A stretch of 64,000 nt of DNA from Pseudomonadota bacterium (GTDB taxonomy: Bacteria; Desulfobacterota; Syntrophobacteria; Syntrophobacterales; Syntrophobacteraceae): NCBI GenBank assembly GCA_023416335.1, contig JAEZHY010000120.1, positions 8,813 through 72,812 of the forward strand, given 5' to 3'. Shown here in pieces: positions 9,645-17,688 of the stretch (position 1 is its first letter; the number at the start of each line of letters is the position of its first letter). Under the pieces are notes generated by a model. The model ran no database searches, was not told where the DNA came from, and saw only the letters and a program-made list of their open reading frames with translations. Made by a program: the position numbers and the translations under genes.

Positions 9645-10343
9645 ATGATCGATTTTGATTTTCAGATAAAGAGGAGCGCCAGGAGGAAAACCGTCTCGAT
9701 CTGTGTCTATCCGGACAACAGGGTCGTCGTTTCCGCCCCGTATAATGCAGGAAAAGCACACCTGATGCAGATCGTCGAGAAAAAATCCGACTGGATTCGC
9801 GCGAAGCTGCAGGCCAATTTGCAGAGGACCCGCCCCCTGCCTCAGAGGCAATTCAAAAGCGGGGAAAAACTCCTCTACCTCGGAGTCGAATATACTCTGC
9901 TGGTCGAACGCGGCGTCCCCGACATGGTAGCCGTTGCGGACGGCCGGATACGTGTACGGATCCCTTTGGATAATCCATCATCCGGCAGTTCTCCCGTGAG
10001 GAATCGTCTTATCAGGTGGTATGCCGCCCAAGCACTGGCTCTTATAAAGAAACGGGTCGGACATTTTGCGCCTCGCATCGGCGCCTCTCCTGCTTCCGTA
10101 ACCCTGAAGAATTTGAAATCCAGATGGGGAAGCTGTTCGGCCCGCGGATGCATCAGCCTTGCCTGGAACATCATAATGGCCCCGGAGGAAATAGTGGACT
10201 ACCTGGTCGTCCACGAACTCTGCCACCTCGTACACCACAACCACTCCACAGAATACTGGAAGCTGGTGGAATCGATCCTTCCCGATCACAGGGAAAGGAG
10301 AAAGTGGTTGAGGGAGAATGGGGGGCTGCTGACTCTTGAGTAA
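9645..10343 (+). CDS. YgjP/M48-type zinc metallopeptidase (DUF45)
   Basis: 232 residues, typical for the YgjP-like family. The conserved segment with SRWGSC precedes the zinc motif HELCH (VVHELCHLVHHNHSTEYW), and the third ligand region is in the following helix. The family is soluble and often found next to restriction or defence genes, but its substrate is not established. Here it stands alone between glyA and a toxin-antitoxin pair. The start ATG at 9645 lies next to a weak purine-rich stretch. Confidence 0.9.
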   Translation: MIDFDFQIKRSARRKTVSICVYPDNRVVVSAPYNAGKAHLMQIVEKKSDWIRAKLQANLQRTRPLPQRQFKSGEKLLYLGVEYTLLVERGVPDMVAVADGRIRVRIPLDNPSSGSSPVRNRLIRWYAAQALALIKKRVGHFAPRIGASPASVTLKNLKSRWGSCSARGCISLAWNIIMAPEEIVDYLVVHELCHLVHHNHSTEYWKLVESILPDHRERRKWLRENGGLLTLE

Positions 10344-10482
10344 GAGTGAAAAGAAGGGCAACTGATTTTCATTCATAATAATCGGAAATAATAAACTGGA
10401 TTCTCGGATATTTGACATCATTCCAAAGAAGACGTACAATTTCAAGTAATGTACGTCACACCAACTCGACCGGAGGTTTGCC

Positions 10483-10722
10483 ATGCAGACTAAACTCACT
10501 TTGCGCCTTGAGGATGAGCTTATTCGGAAGGCAAAGAGGTACTCCAAAAAAACCGGGAAATCGGTATCGACGATCGTCGCAGATTATTTCGAGAAACTTG
10601 ATACGTCATCGGAAGATATTAAGGGCATCACTCCGAAGGTGGCAGCTCTCAAGGGAATTCTCAAAAAGTCTGATACCAGCGAAGAAGAATACTACCGTCA
10701 TCTCGAGGAGAAATATCTTTGA
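10483..10722 (+). CDS. Antitoxin, ribbon-helix-helix type (DUF6364-like)
   Basis: 79 residues. The N-terminus, TKLTLRLEDELIRKAKRYSKKTGKSVS, has the strand-helix-helix pattern of small DNA-binding antitoxins. The C-terminal part is acidic (SEEEYYRHLEEKYL), as expected for toxin neutralisation. The start has a CGGAGG ribosome binding site. The stop overlaps the PIN toxin start by four bases (TTGA). It should neutralise the PIN protein and repress the pair's own promoter. Confidence 0.88.
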   Translation: MQTKLTLRLEDELIRKAKRYSKKTGKSVSTIVADYFEKLDTSSEDIKGITPKVAALKGILKKSDTSEEEYYRHLEEKYL

Positions 10723-11114
10723 GAGTGCTTTTCGATACGAACGTGGTCCTGGACCTTCTTCTGGATCGCGAGCCTTTTTCCCTGGATGCAGCCAGATGTT
10801 TCTCAAGGGTCGAAACTGGCGAAATTGAGGGTTGGCTTTGTGGGACAACCATTACTACACTCCACTACCTCATCAGAAAATCTTCCAGCGACAGGAAGGC
10901 ACGCGAGGGAATTTCGCTTCTGCTTTCACTTTTCGAAATCGCCCCGGTGAACAAAACCGTTCTAAAACAAGCCATGAATCTTCCCTTTAAAGATTTCGAG
11001 GACGCCGTTTTGCATGAATCGGCGCGCTTCGTGAATGCCGACTTGATTGTCACACGAAATACGGCGGATTTTAGACGTTCGGATATCCCAGTCCGACTTC
11101 CCGGAAAGTTATAG
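10719..11114 (+). CDS. PIN-domain ribonuclease toxin (VapC-like)
   Basis: 131 residues starting at TTG 10719, coupled to the antitoxin gene and preceded by GAGGAG. An in-frame GTG two codons later is the alternative. The PIN fold acidic residues are visible: Asp in LFDTNVVLDLLLDR, Asp/Glu in KDFEDAVLHESA, and the C-terminal Asp region VNADLIVTRNTADF. VapC-type toxins cleave RNA with magnesium. The two-gene unit is complete and appears intact. Confidence 0.9.
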   Translation: MRVLFDTNVVLDLLLDREPFSLDAARCFSRVETGEIEGWLCGTTITTLHYLIRKSSSDRKAREGISLLLSLFEIAPVNKTVLKQAMNLPFKDFEDAVLHESARFVNADLIVTRNTADFRRSDIPVRLPGKL

Positions 11115-11156
11115 TGGACTGCTGCGGCCAAACGTCAACCGGCTTTCTCGAGATAT

Positions 11157-11537
11157 ATGCGTTGGTCAGTGGTGGAGCGTAGCATCAAGTCAGAAGGTCG
11201 ACCATCAACAGCAATTAATACTTTTTTGCTTTTCTTTTCGACTTCAATGGTCATCGGGCTGGTTTTTCTGATTGGAGCAATCATTTATGATGGCTTTTCC
11301 GGCTTGGACCCAACTGAGGTTACTCGAACCGGTATAATCGAAAGTATTGGCGATTCCGGACATGGCGAATGGCAGCAGCAAACAGTTCTGGTGGTTCGGC
11401 TTGAAGATAGACAGCTGATCTATGTGCATGCACCACGAACGTACTTAGTCCGAATTGGCGGCAAATTGCTTCTTTCCGAAAGATCAAGCAAGGCATTAGG
11501 AACCAAGCACTATTCAATTCAGAAGTTAATGGACTAG
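11157..11537 (+). CDS. Hypothetical protein with one membrane segment
   Basis: 126 residues, family not recognised. A short basic N-terminus is followed by one hydrophobic helix at about 22-46 (FLLFFSTSMVIGLVFLIGAIIY). A soluble, beta-rich C-terminal domain follows (GEWQQQTVLVVRLEDRQLIYVHAP), probably outside the cytoplasmic membrane. The gene lies 42 bases after the PIN toxin on the same strand. The base composition is lower in GC than the neighbouring genes. It could be an accessory gene acquired with the toxin-antitoxin pair. Confidence 0.5.
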   Translation: MRWSVVERSIKSEGRPSTAINTFLLFFSTSMVIGLVFLIGAIIYDGFSGLDPTEVTRTGIIESIGDSGHGEWQQQTVLVVRLEDRQLIYVHAPRTYLVRIGGKLLLSERSSKALGTKHYSIQKLMD

Positions 11538-11626
11538 GAGAGTCGCAAGTTTTGCCCCCGGCTCTACGATTGACAGCGATCCTTTGCGAGGCTAACTTGC
11601 GATATTCTCCAGATTTGAAGCATTTA

Positions 11627-12028
11627 TCAAGACAGCCCCTTGCCCTTCAAGAAAGGACTGTACTGCATATCCGTCCCCAGGATGTGTTTGGAAAGCCAGG
11701 TTTCCAGGAAGCTCATCACTTCCATCGTGATGGAGGCTTTCCCATCCTGGTAATCTTTGTAGATGTTCGCAACGTTATTCGTCATCTTTTCATGCTTGGC
11801 CTTGTGCAATTCATAATCCGGATATCCGTTGGCCTTCATGATTCGTTCCTCGGCCGCGAAATGGCTCCGGGTATACTGTATAAGATTGCCCAGGACGTCG
11901 CCCAGGACCTGTTTTCCTTTTCCCTGCCGCATCGCCTCATGAAGCTGGGCAATCATTCCGATCAGCTTCTTGTGTTGTTCATCTATTTCCCGGATACCCA
12001 CGCTGTACTTTTCGCTCCATTCAAACAT
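11627..12028 (-). CDS. Bacteriohemerythrin
   Basis: 133 residues, a single hemerythrin domain. The di-iron ligands are all visible: His in IDEQHKKL, His and Glu in SHFAAEERIM, two His in YELHKAKHEKM, and His and Asp in LSKHILGTDMQY. Such proteins bind oxygen and are common in anaerobic or microaerophilic bacteria, where they sense, store or scavenge O2. A GGAGTGAAGAG Shine-Dalgarno region precedes ATG 12028. It lies downstream of the BMC/ABC operon on the same strand, with a 170-base gap, and may be independent. Confidence 0.95.
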   Translation of the reverse strand: MFEWSEKYSVGIREIDEQHKKLIGMIAQLHEAMRQGKGKQVLGDVLGNLIQYTRSHFAAEERIMKANGYPDYELHKAKHEKMTNNVANIYKDYQDGKASITMEVMSFLETWLSKHILGTDMQYSPFLKGKGLS

Positions 12029-12198
12029 CTCTTCACTCCGTCATATGCAAACTTTTCAACGTTCGTCATTGACTCAGGGACGAGAGTCTATCAAATGTTC
12101 CGGTCCGAATCCCCGATTTCAGAAGACTGATACAACCTGCAAAGATCGGCTGAGCAGGCCGAAACCTGAAGTAAATTCACCGATCTTCACGCGTGCCG

Positions 12199-12945
12199 TT
12201 AACCTGGAAGCCTCGGATGGTAGGAACTCATGAGGAGAGTAATGCCGCTGATGATTATCAGGACATGGACCACGATTCGGAAGAATCGGTCGCTGATTAT
12301 CATGGAGAGTCTCACTCCGATTTCGAATCCAATCACCAGAGGCAGGAGAAGCAAAAGAAAATCACGAATGGGCAGGGATTTTGCCGTCGGGGTCATCGCG
12401 AGGGCGGCAAAGGCTACTATGTATATGAGCACAAGTATACTGGTGAGCTTTCCCCGGAAGTCCTGGGCTCCCAATTGTCGGCTGGAATAGTAGACAACGT
12501 ACGGAGGCCCTCCCATTCCAGTTGTTGTCTGCAACACTCCGCTTATGGCCCCCACGACCATCTGCGTGGTCCCGGAGTCTCCCAGTTTCGGAAAACGTCC
12601 GCAGATCAACAAGGTCCCGGAAATGCATATGACCGCGCCGGTGGACCACCGGAGAGTTGCCTCGTCGATAACGATGAATATGTACATTCCCAGGGACATC
12701 CCCAGAAGCGTACCAAGCAGGATTCCGGTGTTGGTCTTGAACGACAGTTGCTTATAGCTTCTTGCAGCCAGCAAAGCATAATGGATGAAACAAAGTCCCG
12801 TGCCCGCTATGATCGAGACTTTCATTCCCATAAAATTTGACAAAACCGGGATGCTGAGCAGGGCAAAACCAAATCCTGTAAGGCCCTGGCAAAATGCAGC
12901 AAAGAGTACCCCTACGCTCATCAACGAAAACTGGAACCAATCCAT
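12199..12945 (-). CDS. TauE/SafE-family anion exporter, last gene of the BMC operon
   Basis: About 248 residues with roughly eight membrane segments and the duplicated TauE/SafE core: AAFCQGLTGFGFALLSIP in the N-terminal half, and GAISGVLQTTTGMGGPPYVVYYSS in the C-terminal half. Family members move sulfite, sulfoacetate and other small anions across the inner membrane. The ATG at 12945 and an in-frame GTG at 12954 are both possible starts. It follows the isochorismatase-family gene by about 40 bases, so it probably exports a product of the same pathway. Confidence 0.88.
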   Translation of the reverse strand: MDWFQFSLMSVGVLFAAFCQGLTGFGFALLSIPVLSNFMGMKVSIIAGTGLCFIHYALLAARSYKQLSFKTNTGILLGTLLGMSLGMYIFIVIDEATLRWSTGAVICISGTLLICGRFPKLGDSGTTQMVVGAISGVLQTTTGMGGPPYVVYYSSRQLGAQDFRGKLTSILVLIYIVAFAALAMTPTAKSLPIRDFLLLLLPLVIGFEIGVRLSMIISDRFFRIVVHVLIIISGITLLMSSYHPRLPG

Positions 12946-12992
12946 TATCACCAACCATCAGCGCAGGGGTTGCTGCGCTTCTATTTAAGAAA

Positions 12993-13718
12993 TCAGCAAG
13001 AACTACTTTCGACTTCCGACCCGATCCACCTTGAGCAGTCCTCAACGTTCATCAGATGCACCCCGATGTTGGACATTTCCTCCCTGCCCTTGTCGTAGAG
13101 TCGCGAAACAGCGTCCTGTACCAGCACAACCCGGAAGTCTCGCTCGCTTGCCTCGTAAATTGTCGTACGAGGACAGTTTGGAAAGTTGCACCCCGCAACC
13201 ACCAGGGTATCGACACCGATGCTTTTCAGATGAGATTCCAGAGCGGTCGAATAGAATGCGCCCCAGCGAGGTTTGTATAACAGCCATTCCAGGGGCCCGA
13301 TCTCCTGTAACCCTCCAGACAGAAGCAACTTTGAATCCATTTTGACGTTCGGATCCGGTTTGAGTTCGTCCACCAATTCGGCGCCGCCGGACTCGGGAGA
13401 GACTATCAGCTTCCACTCCTGAACGAGCCTTCGCCTGCAGAGTTCCGCATTTGAGCCGTCAGGTTTGTACAACCGAACCACATGTATTACCGGACGCCCG
13501 TTTTCCCTGAACGCGGTTACCAAATCATGCATAGCGGGCAGGAGTTCGTTCGTGCCCGGTATTTCAGCCGGCGCGCCGGGCCGGACAAAATCGTTCTGGA
13601 CATCTATCGTCAGCAGGGCCGAAGCGTTTTCGTTCGGTGCGGTATAGTCCACCATGTACCTGTTTCTATTCATGTACTGAGCCTTGTTCACGTATCGCTG
13701 AAAGTCGATAACTCTCAT
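12993..13718 (-). CDS. Isochorismatase-family cysteine hydrolase
   Basis: 241 residues. The triad of the superfamily is visible: Asp in LLTIDVQNDFV (about 39), Lys in KPRWGAFYST, and Cys in VVAGCNFPNCPRTT. Members hydrolyse amides, ureides such as biuret or N-carbamoylsarcosine, or vinyl ethers; the substrate here is unknown. The first 20 or so residues (MRVIDFQRYVNKAQYM) precede the fold and have hydrophobic residues at about every third or fourth position, like an encapsulation peptide. Internal ATG codons at residues 16 and 22 are alternative starts. It is placed between the EutJ-like and TauE-like genes. Confidence 0.88.
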   Translation of the reverse strand: MRVIDFQRYVNKAQYMNRNRYMVDYTAPNENASALLTIDVQNDFVRPGAPAEIPGTNELLPAMHDLVTAFRENGRPVIHVVRLYKPDGSNAELCRRRLVQEWKLIVSPESGGAELVDELKPDPNVKMDSKLLLSGGLQEIGPLEWLLYKPRWGAFYSTALESHLKSIGVDTLVVAGCNFPNCPRTTIYEASERDFRVVLVQDAVSRLYDKGREEMSNIGVHLMNVEDCSRWIGSEVESSSC

Positions 13719-13768
13719 AATCTATCAACTTCTTGCCGAGGATGGAGTTAAACTGGGCATAGAGCGCG

Positions 13769-14590
13769 TCAACGCCCCACACCTCCCAGCGACGCGATAG
13801 CCAGTGGGGTGAGCAGCAAGGGCTGACAGGGCACCGTTACGGGCAGCCCTATCTCTGCAGCGACAATCCCTGCTGCGCCCGGAAGCAGAAAGGTCCCCCC
13901 CGAAAGAATGAGGCGCGAAACCTTGTAGTTCCGAATATGACAGCTCACAATATCTGCAATTCGCTGTAGCGTAGGCCGGACCAGGTGGAGAATGTCGTAT
14001 TTTTCCGGCTGACGTTTGCGCGCTTCGGCCTCCGCGAAGGAGATGCCGTAATGGCCGGCAATAACCAGGCTCAAATGCCTGCCCCCCGTCGGCTCGTCGG
14101 CACTGAAAACAATCCGGCCGTTCTGGACGACGGCAGTGTCGGTCGTCCCGCCGCCGATGTTAACCACGGCAACGTTGTCCAGACTTAGAAACTCCGCGAC
14201 GCATGAAGGCTCATCACGCACGTCGGCCACCTCGAGCCAGGCCGCTTCAATTATATTCGTCGAGAGATTGGGATCGGTTCCCGGCGGGAAAGAGGTGGCG
14301 GCATGAGTGATCTCCAATCCGGTACGCTTGCGTGCCCTCTCCGCCATATTGCGCACCAGGTCCACGGCACCCATGTAATCGACAACCACTCCGTCACGCA
14401 CGACCTCAGACCACTCCAGAAAGACAGCGACAGGTTCGCCGGAGGCATCCAGAACCATGAGTACCACGTCGGCAGTGCCAAGGTCGACGCCAACACTCAA
14501 CGGCCCCTGGACCTCGATCTTCTCCTCACGATTCACGATCGCGGCAGCCTTGGCCAAGCGCCGTTCAGCCTCTTCCCAACGGATGCTCAT
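13769..14590 (-). CDS. eutJ: EutJ-like actin/HSP70-fold protein
   Basis: 273 residues from ATG 14590 (MSIRWEEAERRL). The ATPase fold motifs are visible: phosphate 1 loop SVGVDLGTADVVLMVLD, phosphate 2 loop VVNIGGGTTDTAVV, and the adenosine motif LILSGGTFLLPG. EutJ accompanies microcompartment operons such as ethanolamine utilisation, where it is thought to be a chaperone for cargo or shell proteins; its exact role is not proven. It lies 57 bases after the BMC shell gene. An ATG at 14638 would add 16 unsupported residues. Confidence 0.9.
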   Translation of the reverse strand: MSIRWEEAERRLAKAAAIVNREEKIEVQGPLSVGVDLGTADVVLMVLDASGEPVAVFLEWSEVVRDGVVVDYMGAVDLVRNMAERARKRTGLEITHAATSFPPGTDPNLSTNIIEAAWLEVADVRDEPSCVAEFLSLDNVAVVNIGGGTTDTAVVQNGRIVFSADEPTGGRHLSLVIAGHYGISFAEAEARKRQPEKYDILHLVRPTLQRIADIVSCHIRNYKVSRLILSGGTFLLPGAAGIVAAEIGLPVTVPCQPLLLTPLAIASLGGVGR

Positions 14591-14647
14591 AACTCGCACG
14601 ATCCTAAAACCGCCCCCCGGTGTCGACACTTCAGGCACCAGGGCGCG

Positions 14648-15019
14648 CTAATCAATTACGGCCTTATAAGTCTGTTGGAGATCCTGTCGAGTTCCAGCCT
14701 TCACCGCCCGCGATTTCTTCCGTGAAGCCGGCCGCTCTTTCCTCGAAATTGGGAAAATCCGCTCCAGATCGGCATGCGGCCGCGGTATGACATGCACGGC
14801 CACCACTTCACCGATGCGCTGGGCCGCCGCTGCACCGGCGTCGGTTGCAGCCTTGCATGCGGCTACATCGCCACGGACCATTGCGCACACCAGTCCGCTC
14901 CCTATCCGCTCGTATCCGACAACCTGAACTCGCGCCGCCTTGGCCATGGCATCAACGGCTTCAATGAGCGCGGTCATTCCTTTTGTCTCGATTATTCCGA
15001 GTGCATCCATTGAATCCAT
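14648..15019 (-). CDS. Bacterial microcompartment shell protein (BMC-H) with basic C-terminal tail
   Basis: 123 residues. Residues 1-90 are a canonical hexameric shell protein of the EutM/PduA/CcmK type: [22 protein letters not shown], pore loop [15 protein letters not shown], then [17 protein letters not shown] and [16 protein letters not shown]. About 30 further residues follow ([18 protein letters not shown]...), basic and absent from short BMC-H proteins. The start has a GAAGAGG site. It is the only shell gene in the window: no pentamer or tandem-domain shell protein is present, so a closed shell would need genes elsewhere. Confidence 0.95.
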   Translation of the reverse strand: MDSMDALGIIETKGMTALIEAVDAMAKAARVQVVGYERIGSGLVCAMVRGDVAACKAATDAGAAAAQRIGEVVAVHVIPRPHADLERIFPISRKERPASRKKSRAVKAGTRQDLQQTYKAVID

Positions 15020-15075
15020 CGATTACGCCTCTTCCAATGCCCATAGACTCCGCCAAGGCTCAAAGCCCATAAGCA

Positions 15076-15984
15076 TTAACGCTCGGCAGCCTTGTCGTCC
15101 TTGCACACGGGGACCGCCTGGTCCTGCCCCATCTGCGCGCACGCCTCCAGGAAATCCGCCGCGTTGACCGCTCCCGCGGCGAAGGATTTCATTGCCTCTT
15201 CGTGCAGCAGTTCGAGAGCTTCCTGCTTGCAGACCTGGTACTCCCGGGAAGTGAGCATACTGAACTGCCGCGGCCTGGGGAGGCTGACTTCGATGACCTT
15301 TTTCACCCGTGCCGGCCTGTTTGTCAGGATAAGCAGGTTGTCCGCAAGGAAGATGGCCTCTTCCAGCTCCGATGTGACAAAGAGGTTGGTCCCCCGATGC
15401 TCTTCGAACAACCGAACGTAATACTCCTGCATGAGCGCGCGCGTCATGGCGTCCAACCCTCGGAAGGGCTCATCCATGAGCATGACCTTCGGCTGATTTA
15501 TCATTGCGCGGACCAGTTCGGCACGGCGCTGCATGCCGCCTGAGAGCTGAGACGGATACTTGTCCTTGAAGTCTTGAAGGCCGACAAGTTCAAGCAGCTT
15601 CAGGGTCTCTTTTTCGTAAACATCCCTGGGCAGCTTGCGCTGCACCTTCGGACCGTAGCTTACATTTTCAAAAGTGGTCATCCACGGAAAGAGAGCCGTC
15701 TCCTGAAAGACAAGCAGCCTGTCAGGGCCGGGACCGCCGATCGGTTTCCCGTCGATAAGCACCTTTCCGCAATCCGGGCTCTCGTAGCCGCACAGTACGT
15801 TGACAAGCGTGCTCTTGCCGCACCCGGACGGACCGATCATCACGGAGAGTTTTGCTTTCTCCAGCGTAAAAGAGCAGTCGCACAGGACCTGCTTGTGCAT
15901 GGGGCCAAAGCCGAAGCCTTTGGAGACTCCGTCAACGACCATCTCGCTGGCACCCATTCCTGCTTTAATGTGAGTCTCGCTCAT
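15076..15984 (-). CDS. ABC transporter ATPase, NitT/TauT type, with Ser in place of the H-loop His
   Basis: 302 residues. Walker A GPSGCGKST at 51-59, Q-loop VFQETALFPW, a consensus signature LSGGM at 147-151, and Walker B with DEPFRGLD are present. The H-loop, THDLEEA in most relatives, reads TSELEEA: Ser205 (codon TCG at 15370-15372) replaces the switch His. The C-terminal extension of about 45 residues is longer than in TauB-like proteins. It pairs with the second ATPase at 16840-17688, which keeps the His but has a degenerate signature. It energises import by the two permeases encoded alongside. AAGGAG precedes the start. Confidence 0.95.
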   Translation of the reverse strand: MSETHIKAGMGASEMVVDGVSKGFGFGPMHKQVLCDCSFTLEKAKLSVMIGPSGCGKSTLVNVLCGYESPDCGKVLIDGKPIGGPGPDRLLVFQETALFPWMTTFENVSYGPKVQRKLPRDVYEKETLKLLELVGLQDFKDKYPSQLSGGMQRRAELVRAMINQPKVMLMDEPFRGLDAMTRALMQEYYVRLFEEHRGTNLFVTSELEEAIFLADNLLILTNRPARVKKVIEVSLPRPRQFSMLTSREYQVCKQEALELLHEEAMKSFAAGAVNAADFLEACAQMGQDQAVPVCKDDKAAER

Positions 15985-15996
15985 GAGAAGGACTCC

Positions 15997-16806
15997 TTAG
16001 AACGTACGCAGCCATGGAGTGATTCGGCCGCCGATCACGCGTATCACCGCGGATGAAATATATCCGGCCACGCCGATGCTCATCATGCCGATAATAATCA
16101 GGGGGTATTGGCCTGCCACATAAGACTGCCAGGTGAGGAAGCCAAGGCCGGAACGGCTTGCTATCATCTCCGCGGCAACAACCACGGCCCATGTAATACC
16201 TATTCCGACGGTCATACCCACCACGATGCTCGGCAGAGTCGCAGGGAGCATTATCTTCCAGAATATGTCCCCGCGAGTCGATCCCAGCGAATAAGCAGCG
16301 CGAATGTAGCGGACGTCAATACTGCGCGCGCCGCCGATAATATTCAGGACTATCGTGAAAAATGCCCCCAGGAACGTCACGAACATCATGGAAATCTCGG
16401 CGGTCGGCCAGAAGATTACCGCGATGGGTACCCACGCCAGAGGCGGAATGGGCCGCATGATCTCGAAAACCGGGTAGATCAATTCGCGCGCAGCCTTATT
16501 CATGCCCAGGAGCAGGCCCAGGGGGATCCCGAATATCTGAGCGATGATGAAACCTGTCAGAATGCGCAAATAGCTGTCGCCCCAGGATATCCAATAGCTC
16601 TTGCTGATCAGCTGCTGCCCCAGAGCAACGAGTACCGACGAAGGAGGCGGAACGTTGCCGATGATCGGGACCCCTGTCCGCGAACACAGTTCCCATAGTA
16701 TCGTGAACACGATAATGGCCGCGATGCCGCGAAAAGTGGCGACGCTGAGGATTTGCTTCTTGAGTTTTACCCAGTTGATTCCCTGACTGCAGACTTGTGT
16801 TGCCAT
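15997..16806 (-). CDS. ABC transporter permease 1, NitT/TauT type
   Basis: 269 residues with six predicted membrane segments and the BPD_transp_1 coupling loop (ISMMFVTFLGAFFTIVLNIIGGARSID followed by YIRAAYSLGSTRGDIFWKIMLPATLPSI). The family imports nitrate, taurine, alkanesulfonates, aromatic acids or other small organic substrates. It forms the membrane pore with permease 2 (17685-18578). It is 12 bases upstream of the H-loop-variant ATPase gene in the same leftward operon. GGAGAGG precedes the start. Confidence 0.94.
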   Translation of the reverse strand: MATQVCSQGINWVKLKKQILSVATFRGIAAIIVFTILWELCSRTGVPIIGNVPPPSSVLVALGQQLISKSYWISWGDSYLRILTGFIIAQIFGIPLGLLLGMNKAARELIYPVFEIMRPIPPLAWVPIAVIFWPTAEISMMFVTFLGAFFTIVLNIIGGARSIDVRYIRAAYSLGSTRGDIFWKIMLPATLPSIVVGMTVGIGITWAVVVAAEMIASRSGLGFLTWQSYVAGQYPLIIIGMMSIGVAGYISSAVIRVIGGRITPWLRTF

Positions 16807-16839
16807 GACAGATGCCTCTCCGACTTGACGGTTGCTGCG

Positions 16840-17688
16840 CTAGGCCATTTCCCGTTCACCGGCGGCAAATGCTTTAAGCGCCTCCTCGTGAACAGCCTCG
16901 ATGCACTCTTTTTTCAACCTGATGTAGCTTGCGGATGAGAGTACCCGGAAATCCCGCGGACGGGGAATATCCACATCGAGAATGGTTTTGATCTTCGCGG
17001 GTCTGGTGGTCATTATGTAGACCTTCGAACCCAGGAAGATGGCCTCTTCAAGATCGTGAGTGATGAAGAAGATCGTCTTTTGGCTCTTGTCGTATACGTC
17101 GAGCAGAAACTGATGCACGACTGTCTTGGTAAGAGCGTCCATGGCCCGGAACGGCTCGTCGAGAAGCAGGACGCGCGGATCGCTCATCATTGCCCGCGCT
17201 ATTTCTACGCGACGCCGCATGCCCGAGGAGATCTCGCTGGGGTAGTTGTTCTCGATGCCCTGTAGCCCCATCTGGCCGAGCATCTGACGCGCTTTGTCCC
17301 TGGCGTCCTTCTGGCTCAGTTCTCCCTGCACCATGGGCCCGAAAGTCACGTTTTCAAGGACCGTAAACCACGGAAAGAGCGCCCCGTTCTGGAAAACCAC
17401 GATACGGTCGGAACCTGGAGTCGCCTGCCGCTCGGCGTTACACAAAACCTCACCGTCCAGGACGATCTCCCCCTCGGAAATGCCGTGAAAACCGGCAATG
17501 GCATTCAGCAGTGTCGTTTTGCCGCATCCGGAGGGTCCTACGAGGACACAAAACTCACCGGCATCGATTTCCATTGAGCAGTTGTCCACTGCCAGGACTT
17601 TTGCCCCGTCCGGATCGTAGATTTTCGATACATTGCGGATGGAAATTCGTCCGCGCGCAGAGGAGGAAACAGCAGCTTCAGTTTTCAT
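16840..17688 (-). CDS. ABC transporter ATPase, NitT/TauT type, with degenerate signature motif
   Basis: 282 residues. Walker A GPSGCGKTT (51-59), Q-loop VFQNGALFPW, Walker B with LLLDEPFRAMD and the switch His211 in FITHDLEEA are canonical. The signature reads ISSGM at 153-157 instead of LSGGQ/M: Ser155 (codon at 17224-17226) replaces the first Gly. It overlaps permease 2 by four bases and is followed by permease 1 after 33 bases. With the companion ATPase it would form one consensus and one degenerate ATP site. Confidence 0.95.
   Translation of the reverse strand: MKTEAAVSSSARGRISIRNVSKIYDPDGAKVLAVDNCSMEIDAGEFCVLVGPSGCGKTTLLNAIAGFHGISEGEIVLDGEVLCNAERQATPGSDRIVVFQNGALFPWFTVLENVTFGPMVQGELSQKDARDKARQMLGQMGLQGIENNYPSEISSGMRRRVEIARAMMSDPRVLLLDEPFRAMDALTKTVVHQFLLDVYDKSQKTIFFITHDLEEAIFLGSKVYIMTTRPAKIKTILDVDIPRPRDFRVLSSASYIRLKKECIEAVHEEALKAFAAGEREMA

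Noticed and set aside
10483..11114. PIN toxin-antitoxin pair as a novel defence island with the YgjP-type peptidase
   Set aside because: Both are common accessory genes; no nuclease, helicase or phage-related gene accompanies them.
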